The position numbers and the translations under genes are program-made. 64,000 nucleotides of DNA. Origin: Peptococcaceae bacterium UBA4068. Lineage in GTDB: Bacteria > Bacillota > Dehalobacteriia > UBA4068. Below are positions 52,760 through 60,349 of the stretch, piece after piece. The notes below the pieces were generated by a model. The model had not been told where the DNA came from, made no database searches, and was given only the letters and a program-made list of their open reading frames with translations. The stretch's first letter is position 1, and every line of letters begins with the position of its first letter. The stretch is taken from contig DFZA01000009.1 in NCBI GenBank assembly GCA_002382665.1, forward strand, positions 186,001 through 250,000. Reading direction: 5' to 3'.

Positions 52760-54223
52760 TTAGAGTATACCTTGCAAATGCAAGAAATTGAGAATGACGG
52801 GGAACAAGACACCAAAGGCAACTGTGACTATCGACAGTAAAACTGCCGCTAAAGAAATTGTACCTTTCGCCTCGGTTACTTCTGTCAAATGATCTTCCAA
52901 CGGTCCAAAGAATACTTTGCGTTGAAGGATCAAGAAATATGCGGCTGTGAATATGCTGGCCGCCAAAGCAATACCGCCGCCTACGGCAGAGACGCTCTGC
53001 CAAACAGCGATAATAATCAGTAATTTGCTCCAGAATCCTGCCAGCGGCGGAATACCAGCCATAGAAAGGAAGGCAAGGATCGAAGAAACCGCCGTCACCG
53101 GCATCCGCGCCTGCAAACCACCAAGTTGATCAATATCGGTTGTGCCAGTCTGCATTTCCACTGCCGCGGAATTAACAAATAAGGTGGTTTTGAACGTCGC
53201 ATGGTTGAAGAAGTGCAACATTGCGCCGACAAATCCGAGCAGGCTGCCTGAGGCAACGCCTAAAATTATATAGCCGATCTGGCTGATACTCGAATAAGCG
53301 AGAATACGTTTGAAGTCTTTCTGTCCGCAAGCTGCCACCGCACCGAATACGATAGAAATCAGCCCCAAAATCAGCAGCGTATTATTGATCATCGGCATCG
53401 CAACAAACACGCTGTTTAAGACTCTGATCAACGCGTAAACACCGGCCATCTTAGTTACGATACCGCCCAGCAGCACCGAAACTGAAGCAGGTGCGCTCTG
53501 ATATGCATCGGGCAGCCAACCATGGAACGGCGCGATACCGGCCTTGATGCTGAAACCGGCAATAAACATCACAAATCCGACTATCAGCAGCGGAGCATAT
53601 TGGGCATTACGCCAATCGGCCAGCGCTTTGGCGACATCACCGTAAACCAAACTGCCGGTTTGGGTAAATATCAGCGCAAACGAACCTAAGATCAAAGCCG
53701 ATGCGATAGCAGACATCACCAGATATTTGAAAGCACCTTCCAAGCCTCTTTTGTCATTCAGCAAAGCTATCAGCACGAACGAGGCAATACCTGTGATTTC
53801 CAAGAAAACATAAAGGGAAAACAGATCGGTTACAACGGCAATACCGTTCATGCCGAGCATGATCACCATTAGCAGATTGGTATAATTAAGCGTTTTTTCA
53901 CCGATCGTCTTTTTGGCAGTCAGTAGCGACGCCAATGAGACCATACCGATGCAGAATAAAACTACCAACGAGAACAAGTCAACGGAAAGCTTGGCCGCTC
54001 CCAAAGTAGCGTTCATATCCCAAAATAGAGAGAACTCAATGAAGTCCTTGCCATGCATCCATAACAGCGCCATGCAAACAACAGCGGCGATCATTTGAAT
54101 AATGGCTACTACATAACCAACTGAAATGCTGATGGCGCCGCCGGTTTTCTTACTGACTACATTTAACAGTAATATCGCCAGTAACGGTAATCCTAAAAAC
54201 GAAATCGTAGCAAATGTTATCAT
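52760..54223 (-). CDS. NuoN-like antiporter-type subunit of the hydrogenase
   Basis: 487 residues, 14 membrane helices, proton-conducting (Mrp-antiporter) family. It has the conserved Lys in G-F-S-I-K-A-G-I-A-P-F-H-G-W-L-P-D-A and K-R-I-L-A-Y-S-S-I-S-Q-I-G-Y, and the broken-helix Glu in L-Y-V-F-L-E-I-T-G-I. It forms one of three pumping modules. It lies between the NuoL-like and NuoJ-like genes. Confidence 0.92.
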   Translation of the reverse strand: MITFATISFLGLPLLAILLLNVVSKKTGGAISISVGYVVAIIQMIAAVVCMALLWMHGKDFIEFSLFWDMNATLGAAKLSVDLFSLVVLFCIGMVSLASLLTAKKTIGEKTLNYTNLLMVIMLGMNGIAVVTDLFSLYVFLEITGIASFVLIALLNDKRGLEGAFKYLVMSAIASALILGSFALIFTQTGSLVYGDVAKALADWRNAQYAPLLIVGFVMFIAGFSIKAGIAPFHGWLPDAYQSAPASVSVLLGGIVTKMAGVYALIRVLNSVFVAMPMINNTLLILGLISIVFGAVAACGQKDFKRILAYSSISQIGYIILGVASGSLLGFVGAMLHFFNHATFKTTLFVNSAAVEMQTGTTDIDQLGGLQARMPVTAVSSILAFLSMAGIPPLAGFWSKLLIIIAVWQSVSAVGGGIALAASIFTAAYFLILQRKVFFGPLEDHLTEVTEAKGTISLAAVLLSIVTVAFGVLFPVILNFLHLQGIL

Positions 54224-54239
54224 ACCAGTTCCCTCCTTT

Positions 54240-56117
54240 CTACATTAATGCAATGAATAGCATGATAATAAAAGCAATACCGGAGAAAGACCAAACCATA
54301 TATCTGGACGGGCTGCCGTTATTTGCCATCCTCAATCTGGATGACACAAAAGATACGATCTTAACCAGCAACACGTCATAGAACCAGTTGATAGCTCTAT
54401 CGATACCAAAGCAGATATAAGAATAGATTTTAACCACTACCATCAACCAGGAATAAGGATCAGTGTAGCGTTTTTCGGCGCCGTTATAGATACTGTGCAG
54501 TACCGGCGCATAATGAATGTGGTCAACGGCACTAAGCGCTGCACCGGTCTTTTTATAGCCGTAAATATGATTGAGCACGGCAATTAGCAGTATAACGCAG
54601 GAGATAATAACCAGCGTAGCCGAATGCGGCCAACCAGAAAAATCATGGTTGCCGATGATGCTGCCAAAAATCGGCTGAATCAGATGCAGAGGAATAAAGT
54701 TGCATACGCCGAAAACAATGCAGCCGATCGCTAAAATAACCACGGGTAGTTGCATGGCCGGCGGAGCCTCTTTCAACATGCTGACATTAGGAGCTTTAAC
54801 CTTACCGAAGAACACTGCTTGCCCCATTTTCAAGAAGGAAGCTGCAATCAGGAAAACACCAAACACAGCTATGGCATAAAAGATCCAGTTAGTTTCCAGG
54901 GCAGCGTCAAAGATCAGCTCTTTGGAGAAAAAACCGCTAAATCCCGGAACGCCGCAAATTGCCAAGGAGGCAATGACGAAACAAATGCCTGTCACCGGCA
55001 TAACTTTCATTAGTCCGCCCAGCTTACTCATGTCGGTGGTACCGGTACGGTACTCTACAGAACCGGCAGTCATAAACAGGCAGCTTTTATAAGTTGCATG
55101 GTTTAACATATGAAACACTGCGCCGATCAATCCTACCGGCAAGGCCGTGCCAACACCCAAGACAATAAACCCAACCTGGCTGATCTCTTGATATGCCAGT
55201 AGACGTTTCATATCTTTTTGGATCAAAGCCATCGCGCCGGCTAGTAAAATCGTCACGGCTCCGATGATCATTACGGCAATACTCATACCGCTGGCCGGAA
55301 CAAGTTGATAAAATTCATATGAAACGCGAACCATCAGATAAATACCGAGGAATTTTTCCAATGATCCGGGTAGGAACGGCATGAACGGCAACGGAGCATC
55401 CTGGGCGGCATCAGGGATCCAACTATGGAACGGCATAGCTCCGGCTTTACCAAGTGCGCCCAGCATCAAACAAAGATAACCGAATAGTCCCATACCGGAA
55501 ACAGACAGCCCGGAAATAGCATCCATACTTAAGCTTCCGGTTTGGAATACGGTGAAGGCAATTCCCAGCATTAACAGCAAGTCAGCTATACCGGAGATGA
55601 TCAGTGCCTTAACAGCAGTTTTAGGCTTACTATGCTGGTTTATCAAAAGGAAGCCAAACAAAGTGACTAATAAACCTTCCCAGAAAAACAGCATAACCAC
55701 GAAATTATTAGCCAATACCGCGCCATTAGCCAAGGCCACTGTCAATAGGAAGTAAAAGAAAAATTGGCCGGATCCGTTTCTGTTCCTCATAAAAGCGATG
55801 CTGTATATGGCGACCAACAAGGCAAAAACAGCGATCAACAAAACTGTAAACCCGGAAAAGCTATATATCCTGAAAGCCAGATTCATCTCAAAACCGGCCC
55901 AGGGCATTAGCATTGTTGTTTCCTTAGTACAAAAGATAGCGATTGCTGCAATGAAGTTAATGACTGTTGCCAAAACCAACACCGTAGCACGGCCGGAATA
56001 AGCAGTTTTAGGGATAATTAATGCTAAAAATGCTAAAATCACCGGAATAACAATCATGATCCAAATTAATCCGGCGCCGTTGCCGCTTGTTATAAGTGAA
56101 CTCAAACCGCTAATCAT
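54240..56117 (-). CDS. NuoL-like antiporter-type subunit of the hydrogenase
   Basis: 625 residues, about 16 membrane helices with the long C-terminal extension typical of NuoL (lateral helix). It shows M-L-F-F-W-E-G-L-L-V-T-L, K-A-G-A-M-P-F-H-S-W-I-P-D-A and K-R-L-L-A-Y-Q-E-I-S-Q-V-G-F. It is the distal pump of the membrane arm. It follows the NuoM-like gene by 14 bases with GGGAGG. Confidence 0.93.
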   Translation of the reverse strand: MISGLSSLITSGNGAGLIWIMIVIPVILAFLALIIPKTAYSGRATVLVLATVINFIAAIAIFCTKETTMLMPWAGFEMNLAFRIYSFSGFTVLLIAVFALLVAIYSIAFMRNRNGSGQFFFYFLLTVALANGAVLANNFVVMLFFWEGLLVTLFGFLLINQHSKPKTAVKALIISGIADLLLMLGIAFTVFQTGSLSMDAISGLSVSGMGLFGYLCLMLGALGKAGAMPFHSWIPDAAQDAPLPFMPFLPGSLEKFLGIYLMVRVSYEFYQLVPASGMSIAVMIIGAVTILLAGAMALIQKDMKRLLAYQEISQVGFIVLGVGTALPVGLIGAVFHMLNHATYKSCLFMTAGSVEYRTGTTDMSKLGGLMKVMPVTGICFVIASLAICGVPGFSGFFSKELIFDAALETNWIFYAIAVFGVFLIAASFLKMGQAVFFGKVKAPNVSMLKEAPPAMQLPVVILAIGCIVFGVCNFIPLHLIQPIFGSIIGNHDFSGWPHSATLVIISCVILLIAVLNHIYGYKKTGAALSAVDHIHYAPVLHSIYNGAEKRYTDPYSWLMVVVKIYSYICFGIDRAINWFYDVLLVKIVSFVSSRLRMANNGSPSRYMVWSFSGIAFIIMLFIALM

Positions 56118-56131
56118 ATCCTACCACCTCC

Positions 56132-57559
56132 CTAAAGATTCAATAAAGATTCAATAATGAAGGTCGTAACATAAGATGGCAGGTTGATAAATATACCTCC
56201 CAGGAGCGACAGCACGCCTAGAATGGCAACGCTGCTGACCATTTCCCACGAACCTTCTTTGATATCGGGATGCGTAAGCTCACCAAAGAATACTTTGATG
56301 AATACTCTTAACAAATAGATTATGGTCATCACTGCGCCGATAATAAACATAACCGCCAGCCAAGGTGAAGCACTGGTAGCCGCACCGTAGATAACCATGT
56401 ATTTGGCGAAGAAACCACCGAACGGCGGAATACCCATTACTGAAAAAGCACAAAGGGCAAAGGCAACGGCAGTAATCGGCAAGCGCTTTGCTAAACCGCC
56501 CATTTTGTTAATGTCCTTAGTATGAGTGCTATGTTCAACTATACCGGCACAGAGGAAGAGGCCGCCTTTAGCTAAACTATGCATTAGGATATAAAGCAAG
56601 CCGCCGGCCGCACCAACCATGGTGCCGCAGGACAACCCCAAAAAGATAAAACCTAACTGGCTGATGGTTGAATAAGCGATGATCCGCTTAATATCGGTTT
56701 CAACCATTGCTGCACCGGCGCTGACTAAAGCGCTAACACCGGCAATAACGGGTACTACTGTGTCCCAAACCGGGTCGAGTTGAAAATTGACCAGGAAAAG
56801 CCGCGCAAAAACATAAACGCCTATCTTGACTAACACCGCGGCGTGGAGCAGCGAAGTGACGGGAGAAGGCGCTACGCCGGCATCCGGTAACCAGGTATGC
56901 AACGGCAAAGTTGCCGACTTGGACAGGATACCGAATAAAATCAATACCATTGCTGCTGTGGTTATGGTATTTCCCTGCATTTCCAGTAGATTGAAAGTAC
57001 CGGTCTGCATATAAACAGAGATAAATCCGATCAGCATTAATAAGGCGCCGCCGACTGTCATCAAAAACGCTTTGTCGGCGCGAAGCACTATGTCTTTGCC
57101 TCGATAGAATCCAATCAAACGCCAACAGCAAATTGCCGAAATTTCCCAGAACAGATATATCAGCAGCAGGTTTGTAGAATAGACCAAACCCATCATCGAG
57201 CCGATAAACAGTACAACCATCATGTAGTACTCGTTTTGATTGGGATAATGTTCGATATAACCAAACGAATAAAACACAATAATAGAGGCTACCAATGACG
57301 ATGTCATTGCCATAAATACGGCTAATCCATCAGCAAAGAATCCCATCGTAAAGCCAAGCGGCAATTTCATTTGCCAAAGTATGGGTGTACCACTGAGAGC
57401 CTGCGGTAAAGCGATGACTGCTGTCACAAAAGCTGTTATGACAAACAACAATGCCAGGATATTTCTCAGACGAGGCATAACTCTGCCAACTATCGGCAGT
57501 AAAAATGCCCCGATCAGAGGCACAAAGATACAAACAAATATTATTCCTTGACCCTCCAT
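56132..57559 (-). CDS. NuoM-like antiporter-type subunit of the hydrogenase, first gene of the operon
   Basis: 475 residues, 14 membrane helices. Motifs: I-Y-L-F-W-E-I-S-A-I-C-C-W, K-S-A-T-L-P-L-H-T-W-L-P-D-A-G and K-R-I-I-A-Y-S-T-I-S-Q-L-G-F. With the NuoL- and NuoN-like proteins it gives three antiporter modules, as in complex I. It opens an operon of 12 genes read without terminators to hycI. GGAG precedes the ATG; two palindromes lie in the leader. Confidence 0.92.
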   Translation of the reverse strand: MEGQGIIFVCIFVPLIGAFLLPIVGRVMPRLRNILALLFVITAFVTAVIALPQALSGTPILWQMKLPLGFTMGFFADGLAVFMAMTSSLVASIIVFYSFGYIEHYPNQNEYYMMVVLFIGSMMGLVYSTNLLLIYLFWEISAICCWRLIGFYRGKDIVLRADKAFLMTVGGALLMLIGFISVYMQTGTFNLLEMQGNTITTAAMVLILFGILSKSATLPLHTWLPDAGVAPSPVTSLLHAAVLVKIGVYVFARLFLVNFQLDPVWDTVVPVIAGVSALVSAGAAMVETDIKRIIAYSTISQLGFIFLGLSCGTMVGAAGGLLYILMHSLAKGGLFLCAGIVEHSTHTKDINKMGGLAKRLPITAVAFALCAFSVMGIPPFGGFFAKYMVIYGAATSASPWLAVMFIIGAVMTIIYLLRVFIKVFFGELTHPDIKEGSWEMVSSVAILGVLSLLGGIFINLPSYVTTFIIESLLNL

Positions 57560-57611
57560 CCTTTTCTCTCCTTAATCAGTTATTTTGCGAATCGAGTACA
57601 AGATAAAAATA

Positions 57612-57650
57612 TTAACTTATCATTGATATGTTAATATATAGCTCGCTATA
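57612..57650 (-). promoter_or_regulatory. Two palindromes upstream of the hydrogenase operon
   Basis: TTAACTTATCA-T-TGATATGTTAA (57612-57634) is a 23-bp palindrome with one mismatched pair; TATAGC-TC-GCTATA (57637-57650) is a perfect 6-bp inverted repeat next to it. Both lie 53-91 bases before the first hydrogenase start codon, in the only spacer (142 bases) between the hyp and hydrogenase operons. They are likely operator sites; the regulator is not identified. Confidence 0.5.
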
Positions 57651-57701
57651 AATCAAGAAAAATCTGCTAATTGGAATATATATATTATATTTTGTGAAAA
57701 A

Positions 57702-58721
57702 TCAACAGATTCGGGGTAATTGTTCACCCTTTAGCTGGTCAACGATACGTGTTCCGCCGAACGATGTTTGCAGGTAAACACGTCCGTCCTTCCCCGATGT
57801 TACCTCGCCAATTACCACTGCGTTCGTGCCCAACGGTTGTGCATGTATGGACTCGAGTGCTGCCAACACTTCGTCAGCGGGGACGGCAGCTACCAGTTTC
57901 CCTTCGTTAGCTACATAAAGCGGATCAAGACCTAATAGCTCACAGGCATGAGTCACGTTATCGGCAACCGGTAAGGCCGCCTCATCAATGCGAATATTGA
58001 CACCGGCTGTCACAGCCCATTCATTGAGTACTCCGGCCACGCCTCCGCGGGTTGGGTCGCGCATCCATTTCAGATGCGGCGCAGCGTCTATCAACGCCCG
58101 GGCAAGCTTGGCTAACGGAGCCACGTCGCTACTAATCGGCGGTTCAAAACCTAACTGTTCACGCGCCGCCATCACCGCCATACCGTGATTGCCAATGTTA
58201 CCGCTGATGATAATTTTATCTCCTTCAATGAGATTACCGGCCGGAGTTTCTGTCCCCTGTTCAAATACACCGACTCCGGCTGTATTGATATAAATGCCGT
58301 CGCAAGCGCCTTTTTCCACAACTTTCGTATCGCCGGTCACAACTGTAACATTTGCTTCCGCCGCCGCTGCGGCGATTGAAGCGGCAATCTGACGTAATTC
58401 GGAGATAGCAAAACCGGCTTCGATAATCATTCCCACACTCAGCCAGCAAGGTTTAGCTCCGCTCATTGCCAAATCGTTAACCGTACCGCAAACAGACAGG
58501 CGACCAATATCACCGCCGGGGAAAAAGCGCGGACGTACTACAAAACTGTCGGTAGTAAACGCCAGATTTTTACCGTGGCTTTGCAATACCGCCGCATCAT
58601 TTAATTTACTCAGCTCATGGCTACCGTAAACTGGTAAGAACACTTCCTCAATCAGTTGGTGATAAAGCAGGCCGCCGCTGCCGTGGGCAAGTAAAATTTT
58701 TTGTTGTTCAATACTGATCAT
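57702..58721 (-). CDS. hypE: Hydrogenase maturation factor HypE
   Basis: 339 residues, PurM-like fold. The N-terminal L-A-H-G-S-G-G motif and the obligatory C-terminal PRIC are present; the last Cys carries the thiocarbamoyl that HypE dehydrates to thiocyanate, the source of the CN ligands. Last gene of the hyp operon, 23 bases after hypD. Confidence 0.97.
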   Translation of the reverse strand: MISIEQQKILLAHGSGGLLYHQLIEEVFLPVYGSHELSKLNDAAVLQSHGKNLAFTTDSFVVRPRFFPGGDIGRLSVCGTVNDLAMSGAKPCWLSVGMIIEAGFAISELRQIAASIAAAAAEANVTVVTGDTKVVEKGACDGIYINTAGVGVFEQGTETPAGNLIEGDKIIISGNIGNHGMAVMAAREQLGFEPPISSDVAPLAKLARALIDAAPHLKWMRDPTRGGVAGVLNEWAVTAGVNIRIDEAALPVADNVTHACELLGLDPLYVANEGKLVAAVPADEVLAALESIHAQPLGTNAVVIGEVTSGKDGRVYLQTSFGGTRIVDQLKGEQLPRIC

Positions 58722-58744
58722 ATTATCCTTCCTTTTAAGAAACT

Positions 58745-59833
58745 TTAGCGGTTGGCGTATTTATAATAAGCCGCACAACTGCCCTCGGAAGAAACCATGC
58801 AAGCTCCTTGAGGGCTATCCGGCGTGCATATTTTACCCATCAGCGGACATTCGGACGGAGTGATTTCACCGCGCAATACCTGGCCGCAACAACAGCCAGG
58901 ATTATCTGCAACAACTGCTTCCGATGGTTGATAAAATTTTATCGCATCAAAATCAGCGTATTCCGCTGTTAGTTCTAACCCACTTTCTGCAATCATGCCC
59001 AAACCCCTCCAGTTAGCATCGCAAGGCATAAATGCCTCTGCCATCGCTACCAATGCCGTAGCATTACCGTTTTCCCTTACCGCGCGTGGGTAGGCGTTAA
59101 CCAGTTTTGCTTCTCCGGCAGATAATTGTTTGGCTAAAAACAATAACGCCGTCATGATTTCTACCGGTTCAAAGCCAGAAATAGCAGCCGGTAAATGCAG
59201 TTCGGAAGCAATAAAATCAAAAGCATTAGCCCCGGTAATCGCGGCGACATGGCCGGGGCAGATCAAAGCGTCGCTATGATGCCCAGCTCCCAGCAAGGCT
59301 CTTAGCGCCTGAGGCATTGTCTTGTGAGCACAGATAATCCGAAAATTGCCGATCTTCCGTTCGCGGGCAATCTTCAGTGTCATCGCCGTGGTCGGCGCCG
59401 TCGTTTCAAAGCCAACCGCAAAAAATACCACATCGCGGTCAGGATTGTCGGCAGCGATCTTCAGCGCGTCCAGCGGGGAAAGTACGACTCTGACATCAGC
59501 CCCCTCGTCACGGCAAAGCATCAGGCTGTCTTCTGCCGCCGGAACCCGCAACATATCACCAAAACTGGTAAAAATTAGCCGCGGCAGGCGTGCAACAGCA
59601 AGCGCCTGCGCAATCGTTTCTGCCGGCGTCACACAGACAGGACACCCGGGACCGGAAATCAAACGCATATTTTCAGGTAACAACTGTTTGATGCCATAGC
59701 GAAAAATGCTCATGGTATGCGTACCGCATACTTCCATAATAGTAAATTGATGCGGCTGTAATTCAATTTCTTTAATGGCGGCGGCCAATACGGCCATCTG
59801 TTGCGGATCGCGCAATGAATTTTCAGCAGTCAT
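58745..59833 (-). CDS. hypD: Hydrogenase maturation factor HypD
   Basis: 362 residues from the ATG after GGAG (a TTG one codon upstream is rejected). M-E-V-C-G-T-H-T-M-S, G-P-G-C-P-V-C-V-T-P and the C-terminal Fe-S cysteines (N-P-G-C-C-C-G-Q, C-P-L-M-G-K-I-C-T-P) are intact. HypD with HypC carries the Fe(CN)2CO group during assembly. It overlaps the hypC stop. Confidence 0.97.
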   Translation of the reverse strand: MTAENSLRDPQQMAVLAAAIKEIELQPHQFTIMEVCGTHTMSIFRYGIKQLLPENMRLISGPGCPVCVTPAETIAQALAVARLPRLIFTSFGDMLRVPAAEDSLMLCRDEGADVRVVLSPLDALKIAADNPDRDVVFFAVGFETTAPTTAMTLKIARERKIGNFRIICAHKTMPQALRALLGAGHHSDALICPGHVAAITGANAFDFIASELHLPAAISGFEPVEIMTALLFLAKQLSAGEAKLVNAYPRAVRENGNATALVAMAEAFMPCDANWRGLGMIAESGLELTAEYADFDAIKFYQPSEAVVADNPGCCCGQVLRGEITPSECPLMGKICTPDSPQGACMVSSEGSCAAYYKYANR

Positions 59834-60044
59834 CAAAAGCCATCTCCTCCGCCAATTCTATCAGCTCTTTGCCCTGCTCCTCGTCAAGCTGCTGGATTAT
59901 AAACCCGGCGTGTACCAGTACATAATCGCCGATTTTGACATCGGGAAATAGCCTTAGCGAGGCCCGTTTTCTCAACCCGCCGTATTCGATCAGCGCATCG
60001 TCGTTTTCAATTACAATAACTTGTCCGGGGATTGCCAAACACAT
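59823..60044 (-). CDS. hypC: Hydrogenase maturation chaperone HypC
   Basis: 73 residues, opening MCLAIPGQV; Cys2 is the conserved ligand that binds the iron fragment and later the large subunit precursor. AAGGAG precedes the ATG. It is separated from hypF by a 300-base structured repeat, while hypD follows with overlap. Confidence 0.97.
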   Translation of the reverse strand: MCLAIPGQVIVIENDDALIEYGGLRKRASLRLFPDVKIGDYVLVHAGFIIQQLDEEQGKELIELAEEMAFDDC

Positions 60045-60062
60045 ATTAATTCTCCTTCATTA

Positions 60063-60336
60063 TCAGCGTGGCGATAAACTTCGCGATACGACGCGAAGCA
60101 GCGAAGCAGCGCAGCTAGTGCATTAGCTGCGGTTTTACCGCAAGGTAAAAGCCAGCTAGGTCGTCGTTGCGGCCATCCCCGTCTCCTCGACGTATCTTTT
60201 ATACGCCGCAAAGCTGCGGAGCAGTGCAGCAAGTGCATTAGCTGTGGTTTTACCGTAAGGTAAAAGCCAGCTAGGTCGCCTGCGTCACCAGGTTCGACCG
60301 TGCCTAGTCTCGCTTGTTTCTCGGCTCGCTGACCAC
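60063..60336 (-). repeat. Mosaic structured element inside the hyp operon
   Basis: Read on the minus strand: left module GTGGTCAGCGAGCCGAGAAA (60301-60336), two 35-nt TAGCTGGC hairpins (60239-60273 and 60124-60158), each followed by a GC-rich arm, the core GATACGTCGAGGAGACGG, and the right end ATCGCGAAGTTTATCGCCAC-GCTGA (60063-60087). It is nearly identical in the two-unit part to the element behind fumarase. A weak hairpin (ACAGT..ACTGT) follows the hypF stop, without a second copy at the other end. This 305-base gap contains nothing else. Confidence 0.85.
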
Positions 60337-60349
60337 TTTTTTGACAGTC

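Noticed and set aside
47929..57559. Reading the nuo-like operon as respiratory complex I
   Set aside because: The NuoD-like subunit has both CxxC nickel-binding pairs, a HycI-type protease is the last gene, and hyp genes follow; NuoE, F and G are absent.
60011..60238. 75-codon frame overlapping hypC and the element
   Set aside because: It encodes the same repeat-derived peptide as the element behind fumarase, so it is a by-product of the repeat.
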